Assembly (NCBI GenBank): GCA_964518835.1
Contig: CAZFKU010000002.1
Span: 16,351-80,350, forward strand
DNA length: 64,000 nt
Direction of reading: 5' to 3'
Source: AB-629-J13 sp964518835
GTDB taxonomy: Bacteria > Fidelibacterota > Marinisomatia > Marinisomatales > AB-629-J13
The notes under the pieces are model-generated. The model made no database searches. It saw nothing but the letters and a program-made list of their open reading frames with translations, and had not been told where the DNA came from. This document shows positions 52,521-60,672 of this stretch, piece after piece; the first letter of the stretch is position 1, and each line of letters opens with the position of its first letter. Position numbers and translations under genes: made by a program.

Positions 52521-53386
52521 ATGAAACAAATATTACCAGCGCTTCTCACAATTTCAACCTACATTCCTTTCACGCAAATTTTCGGAATTGGNNNNNNNNN
52601 NNNNNNNNNNNNNNNNNNNNNNNNNNNNNNNNNNNNNNNNNNNNNNNNNNNNNNNNNNNNNNNNNNNNNNNNNNNNNNNNNNNNNNNNNNNCAGCGCTTC
52701 TCACAATTTCAACCTACATTCCTTTCACGCAAATTTTCGGAATTGGTGGGTTTGGTTTTCAGGGTGGACAATCATTACTATCCATTGAATCATCACAGAG
52801 TACTGAGGGAGGAGCAACACTCAATACATCAGAATTTTTAAACCCTTTTTCAGGTGGGGGATATCTATACATTGATGCACTTCCTGTCATTGATCTGGAA
52901 GCTGATTTTTCAATATCGGTTAAAAATTACATATTTGATTTTTCAAACTCAAGTGTGGAAGAGGGGGAATCTGTATTACGATCCATAGGTCCATATGATT
53001 TTGGTTGGGCAGATTTCTCAGTTTACTTGACTGCAAGGAAAAAAATAGTGGGTATTGGAATTCCCCTGCTGGCTAAAGCAAAGTTATTTTACGGTGGTGG
53101 ATATAATATGCATACAGTAACTCCACTGATGAGCCTGGATTTGATGGAAAGTGCTATGGGTGGAGACTTGACGGTTGACCCTTCCAATTTATCCGAGGAT
53201 GATTTGATAGAAATTTTAAAAGATAATCAAATGAAATCCAATGGATTTCACATTCAATCTGGTTTACAGTTCAAAGTTTTATTTTTAGATACATTTGTTT
53301 TTTACCGCCATACTTTTGCAAAGGACATTATCACCAGCCAAAATCATTTTGGTAGTTTGAATGTAAGAATCGGTTATGGACTTTAA
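52521..53386 (+). CDS. Outer-membrane-like protein, frame split only by a false scaffold gap
   Basis: No named family. The sequence before the N run and the sequence after it share 55 identical bases. If these are merged, a single frame of 711 bases (236 residues) runs from ATG 52521 to the stop at 53386. The protein has a signal peptide (about 1-23, ILPALLTISTYIPFTQIFGI) followed by glycine-rich beta-like sequence (GGFGFQGGQSLLSIESSQ, then FLNPFSGGGYLYIDA) and ends NVRIGYGL, like an outer-membrane barrel. An automatic caller would report fragments such as 52955-53386. It overlaps the convergent lamin-tail gene by four bases. Confidence 0.75.
52537..52746. repeat. 55-base direct repeat flanking the N gap (assembly overlap)
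   Basis: Bases 52537-52591 and 52692-52746 are identical over 55 bases on either side of 100 Ns. A 55-base identity ending exactly at the gap edges is what two contigs that overlap by a de Bruijn k-mer length would give. It is not a biological repeat. Confidence 0.85.
52592..52691. other. Scaffold gap of 100 N
   Basis: Exactly 100 unknown bases, a default scaffolding length. The flanks overlap by 55 bases, so the true distance is probably minus 55 and no sequence is missing. Confidence 0.95.
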
Positions 53387-55041
53387 AGCTGTTTAGCCAG
53401 AACAACGGTTTTTAATGTTTCCCAACTGGAACCTGAAGTCTCATCTATAGCTGCAATTAAAACAGCATAAATTCCGATTCTTGCAGGTTCACCGTTTGAA
53501 CGAAACCCATCCCATGTTAGGACTCCCTCCTGCGCTGCATGGAGATTCCAAACGGGACGAGCCATGGAAATTCCATTCACGTTGAATATTTCAACCTTTA
53601 AAATTGCCTGTTCAAATGGCAGTGAATAATGGATGACTAAAACATCATCAATCCCATCTCCATCAGGCGAAAAGGGATTAGGCTCAAGACGAACACTTCC
53701 TTCAGTCGGAACAGATTCTATGAACAGGCTGTTTAATGCGCCGGGAGTCATTCTCTGTTCATTAACAGCAACTCCCCACCGTGATAATATATTCGATGTG
53801 TATTCGGGGCGGAATTTTTCTGTTGAGCGATGGTCTTCTATCGCCCAGTATTCATTGTAAACAAGGGAATCTATCACTGTCCCTGTTCTGTCAAATAATG
53901 TGAGGTTATCTCCGGAATTATTTAATGACGGGAATCCGTTTTCCGGAACAACAAATTGAGATTCATTTAAAAATGAGGACATGATGATAGAATCCCCGGT
54001 GAGAACGATGAAACCATTAGGCTCTGTTACAAATTGGGGAAGAATTCGTTTAACGGCTGTATTATCTGAAAAAGACCACCCTTCCATATCTGCAGAAACA
54101 AAACTGTATAACTCAATGAATTCCATCTGAGTGGAGTCCGGAATAGAAAGGAATTCATTAAAAACAACAGATCCAAAAGAATAACTCACTTCCAAAGTAT
54201 CAATTGCAAAATTATCACCAGAATTCAGGTCATTTGCGATTACCAGTTCAATATTTAAAATATGTCTTCCCGATGATTGTGTAGGGATTGTGACATTTAT
54301 TGTAAGTGTATCCAATATTTCCAGATCGGAAAAAGTTGAAACAACTAATTCCTCACCGGTCTCAGACAAAGTAATTGAACCAACTAACGTGCTGTTTCCA
54401 TTGTTTATTATTGGGATAGAAAATAAAATATCCTCATCTTCACTTGGAAAAACAGGGGTGTGAGAAATGGAGTCAGTCAATAATGTACCGTCCGTTTCCA
54501 AGGGGGCTACGCTGTTTGGCAATCCTGGAGTTCCCAGAGAATCAAGAGAAGGGAGCCAATTCCCCGGAACAGAAGGAAATTCAAAATAACGTCTTTCAAG
54601 GCTGAATCCTTCCAATCCACTTTCTGACCACCCAACAGAATCCACAATTGCTCCATCTGAATTTACGATATACACACTATCAGAAGCGGACAACCCGTTT
54701 CCGATGGAAGAATCATCCACCTTCATGATGACTGTCCCTTCCGGTATGACTGCAGAATACTGACCCGATTCCAATTGATAATCCCCTTCCATAATGAGTG
54801 CAAAATTTCGTGGTGCAATGGATAATCCAAAGCCAGAATCCTCTAATGTGTCTTCAGAATAAATATCCCGGATTCGCCATCCCGACAAATCAAGGGTGTC
54901 CAAATGAGAAATATTAAACAATTCGACAAATTCATTGGGACTGTCTGAACCTTCCAAATTATACATAATTTCAGTTATGACAATCTGTCCCATACTTAGA
55001 CACTGAAAAATTAAAATAAGAAAATAGAATTTATGTCTCAA
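53383..55041 (-). CDS. Secreted lamin-tail-domain protein with FlgD-like C-terminal module
   Basis: A 552-residue surface protein with a signal peptide (about 1-18). An N-terminal lamin-tail domain follows (IVITEIMYNLEGSDSPNEFV, WRIRDIYSED, RNFALIMEGDY). A CARDB-like Ig segment lies in the middle (around 190-285, VVSTFSDLEILDTLTINV). A second lamin-tail-like copy begins VVFNEFLSIPDSTQMEFIEL. The C-terminal module LEPNPFSPDGDGIDDVLVIH with GIYAVLI is the FlgD/sorting-type domain common in Marinimicrobia and related phyla. Coupled to arsC by a four-base overlap, an odd partnership. Confidence 0.85.
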   Translation of the reverse strand: MRHKFYFLILIFQCLSMGQIVITEIMYNLEGSDSPNEFVELFNISHLDTLDLSGWRIRDIYSEDTLEDSGFGLSIAPRNFALIMEGDYQLESGQYSAVIPEGTVIMKVDDSSIGNGLSASDSVYIVNSDGAIVDSVGWSESGLEGFSLERRYFEFPSVPGNWLPSLDSLGTPGLPNSVAPLETDGTLLTDSISHTPVFPSEDEDILFSIPIINNGNSTLVGSITLSETGEELVVSTFSDLEILDTLTINVTIPTQSSGRHILNIELVIANDLNSGDNFAIDTLEVSYSFGSVVFNEFLSIPDSTQMEFIELYSFVSADMEGWSFSDNTAVKRILPQFVTEPNGFIVLTGDSIIMSSFLNESQFVVPENGFPSLNNSGDNLTLFDRTGTVIDSLVYNEYWAIEDHRSTEKFRPEYTSNILSRWGVAVNEQRMTPGALNSLFIESVPTEGSVRLEPNPFSPDGDGIDDVLVIHYSLPFEQAILKVEIFNVNGISMARPVWNLHAAQEGVLTWDGFRSNGEPARIGIYAVLIAAIDETSGSSWETLKTVVLAKQL

Positions 55042-55463
55042 TGTCCCTGTTTTATAAAATTGTCAATTCTTTTCCTGATAATTTCACGGGTCTTTCGAAA
55101 TGAATCCAACTGACTGTTCTCAAATTCCCACCCTTGGAACGGATCTTCTATGCTCCAATGAATTTGTGCAGCATCTCCGGGAAAAACAGGACAGACCTGC
55201 TGTGCAGAATCACACACAGTAATTACCACATCTATTCCCAAATTCAGGTAATCATCAATAGGATCGGAAGTGTGACTGGAAATATCAATTCCTGCCTCTT
55301 TCATAATTTCAATAGACATGGGATGGACACGGCTGGGATGAGAACCGGCGCTGAACACTTCATATTTATCTCCCCCCATTTCCCGAAGTAATCCTTCTGC
55401 TATTTGAGACCGGCAGGAATTCCCTGTGCAGACGAAAAGAACTTTTACCCTTTTTCTACTCAT
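55038..55463 (-). CDS. arsC: Thioredoxin-type arsenate reductase / LMW protein phosphatase
   Basis: A 141-residue LMW-PTP-fold enzyme. The anion loop is V-C12-TGNSC17-RSQIAEG. The second cysteine pair of the arsenate reductase triad is present: C84 in ITVCDSAQ and C91 in QVCPVFPG, matching C10/C82/C89 of S. aureus ArsC. It thus fits thioredoxin-coupled arsenate reductase better than tyrosine phosphatase. No arsR, arsB or acr3 is visible. It overlaps the lamin-tail gene by four bases and diverges from the methyltransferase gene across 106 bases. Confidence 0.92.
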   Translation of the reverse strand: MSRKRVKVLFVCTGNSCRSQIAEGLLREMGGDKYEVFSAGSHPSRVHPMSIEIMKEAGIDISSHTSDPIDDYLNLGIDVVITVCDSAQQVCPVFPGDAAQIHWSIEDPFQGWEFENSQLDSFRKTREIIRKRIDNFIKQGH

Positions 55464-55569
55464 ATGTAAAATTCACTCCAAAAATTATAATTCACAAGAG
55501 GAAAAATACTGCCTTCAAATTCACAATGTGTTTATGCTTTTGTTATTCATAATTTGAATAAATTTAGTT

Positions 55570-56394
55570 ATGGTTATGAAAGAAAAAGACACTCAAAACC
55601 TTCTTTTTACGGAACCACTTACCGAATTTCAGGGGCTAACTCTGTCAGAGATCAACCGGTATCTTCCTGCTGTGAGAAAAGAAGATGAAATTTTTCATGA
55701 CGGCGGGAAATTGGAAGACGGATTATACCTTGCCGATGCGAAAGATGGACTGTCACGACTTCCTGATAAATCTGTGGATTTGATCATCGCAGATCCTCCG
55801 CTTGACCCCATTCGTGAGGGAGTTAATATGGGAGCACCCATCACCTTGAGTGAATATTATCAATGGAATGAAGACTGGCTGGCAGAATCCCGAAGGATAT
55901 TGAAATCCACAGGTGCCATTTATCTCATGTGTGATTGGAAAAAATCCGGGATGTACCATAGTTTAATTTCCCAGTATTTTCATTTACAGTCCCGGATCAC
56001 ATGGCAGAAACTCACTGGAATTGATAAAACACAGTCCAGGGGATGGAATAATACTCTTGCAGATATCTGGTTTGCTACCAAATCTGAAGAATTCCTTTTT
56101 AATGGAAATATGATCACTTATTCCGATGATGAGGAACCACAGGATGAACTTAATAATTTCTGGGATGACATTCCTGAAAATGAAATTTTAACCGGATTAA
56201 ATGAGGAAATCCCATCAGAAATTATCTCCCGAATATTGGATGCCAGCAGTTTCAAATTAAGTTGGATCGTAGATCCGTTCAGCGGTTATGGTTTAACCGG
56301 ATCTGTAGCAAAAATAATGGGGCGCAGATTCATCGGATTGGAGATCAATCAGGATAAACTGCTTATGGCAATGAAAAGAATTGACCAAACTTAA
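55570..56394 (+). CDS. Orphan DNA methyltransferase-like protein (beta class), motif IV altered
   Basis: SAM-dependent amino-methyltransferase fold of 274 residues. Motif IV is at 75-78 and motif I is later (DPFSGYGLTG, 235-244), the beta-class order (N6-adenine or N4-cytosine). Motif IV reads DPPL instead of DPPY/SPPY/NPPY. The HPTQKP-like segment expected before motif I is replaced by LTGLNEEIPSEIISRI. The WNNTLADIWFATKSEEFLFN region is well conserved. No restriction endonuclease or specificity gene lies nearby. It may be a weak, altered or inactive methylase. ATG 55576 is an alternative start. Confidence 0.82.
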   Translation: MVMKEKDTQNLLFTEPLTEFQGLTLSEINRYLPAVRKEDEIFHDGGKLEDGLYLADAKDGLSRLPDKSVDLIIADPPLDPIREGVNMGAPITLSEYYQWNEDWLAESRRILKSTGAIYLMCDWKKSGMYHSLISQYFHLQSRITWQKLTGIDKTQSRGWNNTLADIWFATKSEEFLFNGNMITYSDDEEPQDELNNFWDDIPENEILTGLNEEIPSEIISRILDASSFKLSWIVDPFSGYGLTGSVAKIMGRRFIGLEINQDKLLMAMKRIDQT

Positions 56395-56406
56395 AGGAAA
56401 ATATTA

Positions 56407-56850
56407 ATGTCTTATTTTGAACGAATTCAAACCGATATGTATACTGCGATGAAATCCGGAGAAAAGGAGAAAACTTCTACACTCAGGACTATACTTTCCA
56501 TATTAAAGGCAAAACAAATAGATAAACAGGAAGCGTTAAGTGAGGAAGAAGAACTGAAAGAATTAAGAACTTTTGCCAAACAGCGAAATGAAGCAATTAC
56601 CCTGTTTGAAAAAGGAAGCAGAAACGATCTGGTGAAGAAAGAGAAAAATGAATTAGAAACCATAGAACATTATCTGCCGAAGATGATGGATGAAAAATCC
56701 ATTCGGGAAGTGGTTCAGAAAATTATTTCAGAAACGGGAGCATCATCAATGGCAGATATGGGAAAAGTCATGCCCCAGATCATGAAAGCCGGTGGAGGAC
56801 TTATTGACGGGAAAACTGCGCAGTCAATTGTGAGTGAGCTCTTATCATAA
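56407..56850 (+). CDS. yqeY: GatB/YqeY domain protein
   Basis: A 147-residue all-helical protein homologous to the C-terminal tRNA-binding domain of GatB. The YqeY signature is seen in KSGEKEKTSTLRTILSILKA, then ELETIEHYLPKMMDE and DMGKVMPQIMKA. Its biochemical role is undefined; tRNA binding is suggested by the GatB relation. It is followed four bases later by cvpA and then dnaG, a context often seen for yqeY near dnaG and rpoD. Confidence 0.93.
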   Translation: MSYFERIQTDMYTAMKSGEKEKTSTLRTILSILKAKQIDKQEALSEEEELKELRTFAKQRNEAITLFEKGSRNDLVKKEKNELETIEHYLPKMMDEKSIREVVQKIISETGASSMADMGKVMPQIMKAGGGLIDGKTAQSIVSELLS

Positions 56851-56854
56851 GGAA

Positions 56855-57400
56855 ATGACGTTTCTTGATGCATTAGCGGGGATGATGCTCGTCTGGTTTG
56901 GCTACCGGGGATTTAAAAAAGGTCTCACAGGAGAGATAGGGCATGTAGCCGGGTTAGCTGGGGCAGTAGTCATTTCCATGTCTTTGTATGTCAGCTTAGG
57001 AGAATTGCTTTCAAACTGGTTACCTGTTCATGGTTACGTCCTAATCGGTATCGCATTTTCTGCACTCTTTTTCCCCCTGCTAATCCTTTTCAAAGTCTTA
57101 TTCAAATTCATTGAGTTTTTTATTTCAACAGCAGGATTGAATCCACTGAATCAATGGTTGGGAATTTTTACAGGACTTGTAAAAGGAGTTCTGATCCTCG
57201 CTTTGGTGATCTGGGGAATCGAAATTTTCAATGATTCACGATGGAATAGTATCATCCAATCTAATTTCAGATATGCTTCGAAACTCTCGGATATGAGAAA
57301 AACGGTCTGCCAGCATTTTGGATGGGATGATCCGGTTTTAAACGGAAGCAGGTTTATTGAGGATTGGTTTGCACCTGACGGGAAACAAAAACACCCATGA
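56855..57400 (+). CDS. CvpA family membrane protein
   Basis: Four-helix membrane protein of the CvpA (colicin V production) family. The start at ATG 56855 gives 181 residues beginning MTFLDALAGMMLVWFGYRGF, then KKGLTGEIGHVAGLAGAVVI as in relatives. An in-frame start at 56834 lies inside yqeY and is unlikely. Helices are near 5-20, 25-45, 60-85 and 100-125. The stop overlaps dnaG by four bases. Confidence 0.88.
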   Translation: MTFLDALAGMMLVWFGYRGFKKGLTGEIGHVAGLAGAVVISMSLYVSLGELLSNWLPVHGYVLIGIAFSALFFPLLILFKVLFKFIEFFISTAGLNPLNQWLGIFTGLVKGVLILALVIWGIEIFNDSRWNSIIQSNFRYASKLSDMRKTVCQHFGWDDPVLNGSRFIEDWFAPDGKQKHP

Positions 57401-59157
57401 GCAGAATTTCACAGGAAGTGATTGAGCAAGTACTCCAGACTACGGATATTCTGGACATAATTTCCGGAGTTGTTGACCTTAAAAAACGGGGACAGAATTA
57501 TTTTGGACTCTGTCCTTTTCATAATGAAAAAACACCTTCTTTCAGTGTAGCTCCCGCAAAGGAAATATATCATTGTTTTGGATGTAATGCAGGGGGTAAC
57601 GTATTTCATTTTTTAATGGAATATGAGAAAATGACTTTTGTGGAAGCTGTAAAAACCCTTGGAGACCGTTATGGAATTGAGGTAAAACTGGGGCAGGACG
57701 ACAGAGACCAGGAGGAATTGAAAAGGTTGCGGGATTTTCTATCAAATGCAACAGAGGAATTTCAAAAATCACTGAATTCAGTGAATGGAAAACCGGTGAT
57801 GAAATATCTTAAGGAAAGAGGTATTTCAAAAAAAACAATAAAGGATTTCCAATTGGGATTTGCTTTTGACTCCTGGGACCATCTGCTGAAACTGGCACGA
57901 AAAAATGGAATACCCGGAAACATCATGGATAAATCAGGGTTGTTTACCCGCACAGAAAAAGGTGTGTTTGACCGATTTCGAAACCGTCTAATGTTTCCTA
58001 TTCACAATCCCGGCGGTCAGGTAATTGCCTTTGGGGGCAGGACCATGGATAAGGAAGATCCGGCGAAATACATGAATTCTCCGGAAACGGTTTTATACTC
58101 AAAGAACCGGGTTTTTTACGGTCTGAACAAGACCAAAAAAGTTATTCATAAAACCGGAACGGGTATTTTGGTGGAAGGATATATGGATTTTTTACAGCTT
58201 TATCAGGCAGGAATTACCAATGTACTTGCAGTTGCCGGTACTGCCTTTACAGAGAACCATGTGTATCAGGTGAGAAAATTAACCAAAAAAATTATTTTGA
58301 TGTATGATGGAGACTCTGCCGGCAGGGAAGCTTCTGTAAGGGCGGGATATTTACTTTTACGGGGAGGTATCGAGCCATTGATTGTTTCTGTACCAGATGG
58401 TTTAGACCCGGATGATTGGATAAGGCAGGATGGTGCAGAAGTAATCAATGAAAAAATAAAAACTGCCGAACCGCTAATCACATATCACATTCAAATGGCT
58501 GGTGTGAAAAAAATGTCTCCTGCTGAGCGATCCGGATTTATCCGTGGAATGGTAACAGAAGTTGTGGGAATACAGGACAACATCTTAAGGAATGAAATAT
58601 TTCGCTTCATTGCAGATGAACTGCAGATTCATGAACGAGACCTTCTTGCTGTTGCTGAAAAGGAACAGCGCCGGAAAAGGAAACCAAGGACTGATCATAA
58701 TATCAAGAGACCGACCCTTTTTTCATCCAGGAGTGAAAAAGCCCAACTGGAATTGGTAAAACTTTTAGCGGGGGAAGACTTGAATGTCCGTCAAAAAATT
58801 CGTGACTCTGTTATGCTGGAATTTTTTACTTCACCAGTATTAAAAAAACTGGCGGAGTTTTTTTTCAGCCAGTATGAAGAAGTGGATTACGGAGCAGTAC
58901 TTCAGAATTTTGAAGCTAAAGATGAGCAGGAAACAGTAGCGGGAATTCTACTGGATTTATCTGTACCGGAAGAGGTGGACAGAACAATAGAGGATTGTAT
59001 CAATTCACTGAAATCAGGGCCTGTTAAATTGAAAATTGAAAAAGCCAGGATAAAATTACGGGAACAGGAAAAATCAGGAGAGGATGTTTCAGGTTTATTA
59101 TTGGAGATTTCCGAAATGCGAAAAGAATTGAATTCCCTTAATGCAGAGAACAGGTAA
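57397..59157 (+). CDS. dnaG: DNA primase
   Basis: Synthesises RNA primers at the replication fork. The CHC2 zinc site is C39, H42, C60 and C63 (LCPFHNEKTPSFSVAP and YHCFGC). The RNA-polymerase core follows (FRNRLMFPIHNPGGQVIAFG). The TOPRIM domain has LVEGYMDFLQL and YDGDSAGREA. A C-terminal helicase-binding region begins about 430. It has 586 residues. It is coupled to cvpA by an ATGA overlap. Confidence 0.97.
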   Translation: MSRISQEVIEQVLQTTDILDIISGVVDLKKRGQNYFGLCPFHNEKTPSFSVAPAKEIYHCFGCNAGGNVFHFLMEYEKMTFVEAVKTLGDRYGIEVKLGQDDRDQEELKRLRDFLSNATEEFQKSLNSVNGKPVMKYLKERGISKKTIKDFQLGFAFDSWDHLLKLARKNGIPGNIMDKSGLFTRTEKGVFDRFRNRLMFPIHNPGGQVIAFGGRTMDKEDPAKYMNSPETVLYSKNRVFYGLNKTKKVIHKTGTGILVEGYMDFLQLYQAGITNVLAVAGTAFTENHVYQVRKLTKKIILMYDGDSAGREASVRAGYLLLRGGIEPLIVSVPDGLDPDDWIRQDGAEVINEKIKTAEPLITYHIQMAGVKKMSPAERSGFIRGMVTEVVGIQDNILRNEIFRFIADELQIHERDLLAVAEKEQRRKRKPRTDHNIKRPTLFSSRSEKAQLELVKLLAGEDLNVRQKIRDSVMLEFFTSPVLKKLAEFFFSQYEEVDYGAVLQNFEAKDEQETVAGILLDLSVPEEVDRTIEDCINSLKSGPVKLKIEKARIKLREQEKSGEDVSGLLLEISEMRKELNSLNAENR

Positions 59158-59205
59158 TCGAGGTGGATTATTTAATCTGCCATTTATTTTAAAAGGAATT
59201 AACGC

Positions 59206-59592
59206 ATGGAATACGGCTATCAGAGAATAATTAAAGATTCATTTGAACAAGTGGAAGCCAGAACCCGGGAAGCATTAATGGATCAGGGATTTGGTGTGTT
59301 GACAGAAGTGAATGTCAAGGAAACCTTAAAAGAAAAACTGGATAAAGAGTTCAGTAAATATACAATCCTGGGGGCTTGCAATCCTGAATTAGCATTGGAA
59401 GCGCTAAACAGCGATAAAGGTGTTGGTCTATTCATGCCTTGTAATGTCGTGGTATGGGAAAATGAAGACGGAACAACTACTGTCACCGCCTTTGATGCAA
59501 CCATTATGTCTGATAGGTTTCAAAATGAGGACATAAATGACCTCGCCCAGCGGGTGAATGCAATTATTAAAACAGCATTAGATTACGTATAG
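59206..59592 (+). CDS. DUF302 domain protein
   Basis: A 128-residue cytoplasmic protein covering a single DUF302 domain: GFGVLTEVNVKETLKEKL, YTILGACNPELALEAL and GLFMPCNVVVWE. The family's role is unknown; several members occur near thiol, sulfur or metal genes. A ribosome site AAGGA precedes the ATG by about eight bases. It is probably cotranscribed with the zinc-ribbon gene eleven bases later. Confidence 0.9.
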   Translation: MEYGYQRIIKDSFEQVEARTREALMDQGFGVLTEVNVKETLKEKLDKEFSKYTILGACNPELALEALNSDKGVGLFMPCNVVVWENEDGTTTVTAFDATIMSDRFQNEDINDLAQRVNAIIKTALDYV

Positions 59593-59603
59593 GAATCGAA
59601 CCG

Positions 59604-59822
59604 ATGCCTATGTACGATTACAAGTGCTGTTCCTGCGGGGAGATATTTGAGGACCTGGTTTTTTCCAGTGCGATTCCTGATGATAAGATCACCTGTCCAA
59701 ATTGCGGAGAAAATAAAGCAGAAAAACAGTTGTCTGCACCTGCTGTTTCAGTGGGATCATCCTTCGAACCTGCCTGTGAAAAACCAGGCTGTTCAACACC
59801 TGTTCAAAGCGGTTTTGGCTGA
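59604..59822 (+). CDS. FmdB-type zinc-ribbon protein
   Basis: A 72-residue protein with the FmdB regulatory-type zinc ribbon: MPMYDYKCCSCGEIFE (C8 or C9, C11) and ITCPNCG (C31, C34). Two further Cys in the tail (CEKPGCSTP) could bind a second metal. Such proteins are small cytoplasmic zinc proteins of unclear role. Last gene of the plus-strand run. Confidence 0.88.
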   Translation: MPMYDYKCCSCGEIFEDLVFSSAIPDDKITCPNCGENKAEKQLSAPAVSVGSSFEPACEKPGCSTPVQSGFG

Positions 59823-59831
59823 GCTAATTGA

Positions 59832-59847
59832 CCCTGCAGGAGCAGGG
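59832..59847. terminator. Possible hairpin between convergent genes
   Basis: CCCTGC-AGGA-GCAGGG gives a 6-base GC-rich stem with a 4-base loop in the 38-base gap between the convergent zinc-ribbon and pcm genes. No T-tract follows on either strand, so terminator function is doubtful. Confidence 0.35.
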
Positions 59848-59860
59848 GATAAATTAAGGA

Positions 59861-60610
59861 TTAGTCATCGGAAAAAGGTTCTTCAGGATGAACCATGGGA
59901 ACAAATCGCACCGGTATGATACTTTCCTTTTTTATTTCAATTTCATTTATTTTCGTGAACACTTTCAATTCTTGATAGTAAGCACCTACGGGAATCACCA
60001 TCAAACCTCCAATTTTCAACTGATCAATCAAAGCCTGCGGTACTTTATCCGGTGCTGCCGTTACAATGATACGGTCGTAAGGAGCATGTTCTATCCAACC
60101 TTTATATCCGTCTCCCCATTTTACCGTCACGTTCTCATAACCAAGTTTTTTTATCCGTTTTTTTGCGCTGTCAGCCAGCAATTTTACAATTTCAATGGTG
60201 TACACTACCTTTACAAGAGGTGACAAAACCGCTGCCTGATATCCGGATCCAGTCCCGATCTCCAATACTTTTTCGCCTCCCTTAAGTTGTAAGAGTTCCG
60301 TCATTCGTGCAACGATATAGGGTTGAGAGATCGTCTGCCCTTCTCCGATGGGCAGGGGACGGTCAATGTAAGCTAAATTTTCCAGGTATGCCGGAACGAA
60401 AAGATGACGTGGTGTTTCCCGCATGGTACGAAGGACTGATGTGTCCCGGACACCCCGACTTTCAATTTGGGCAGTTACCATCCTGTCAGCTTCCTTGAGC
60501 CACCATTGATTTTGAGTTTCAGAAACACTGCCTTTTTTTTCAGGAGTGTTTTTCTGTCCCGATCCGCAACAGAAACAAAAAAGGAGTAATAAAAGTAATC
60601 TCACAAACAT
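59861..60610 (-). CDS. pcm: Exported protein-L-isoaspartate O-methyltransferase (probable lipoprotein)
   Basis: Repairs isoaspartyl residues in aged proteins using SAM. The catalytic domain (about 40-249) has MRETPRHLFVPAYLENLAYI, the active-site GEGQTISQPYIVARM and the SAM loop VLEIGTGSGYQAAVL. Unlike cytosolic PCM it begins FVRLLLLLLFCFCCGSGQ, a hydrophobic signal with candidate lipobox cysteines, then a Ser/Glu linker, so it is likely tethered in the periplasm. How SAM would be supplied there is unclear. It is convergent to the zinc-ribbon gene. Confidence 0.9.
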   Translation of the reverse strand: MFVRLLLLLLFCFCCGSGQKNTPEKKGSVSETQNQWWLKEADRMVTAQIESRGVRDTSVLRTMRETPRHLFVPAYLENLAYIDRPLPIGEGQTISQPYIVARMTELLQLKGGEKVLEIGTGSGYQAAVLSPLVKVVYTIEIVKLLADSAKKRIKKLGYENVTVKWGDGYKGWIEHAPYDRIIVTAAPDKVPQALIDQLKIGGLMVIPVGAYYQELKVFTKINEIEIKKESIIPVRFVPMVHPEEPFSDD

Positions 60611-60672
60611 TTTTCAGTAAGCCAGAGAAAAGCTACTGTATTTCAAAATCAATCCTATTTCCTCATAACTTT

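Noticed and set aside
52592..52691. A biological repeat, insertion or real missing segment at the N run
   Set aside because: Flanks are identical over 55 bases and the gap is a default 100 N, best explained by an unmerged contig overlap.
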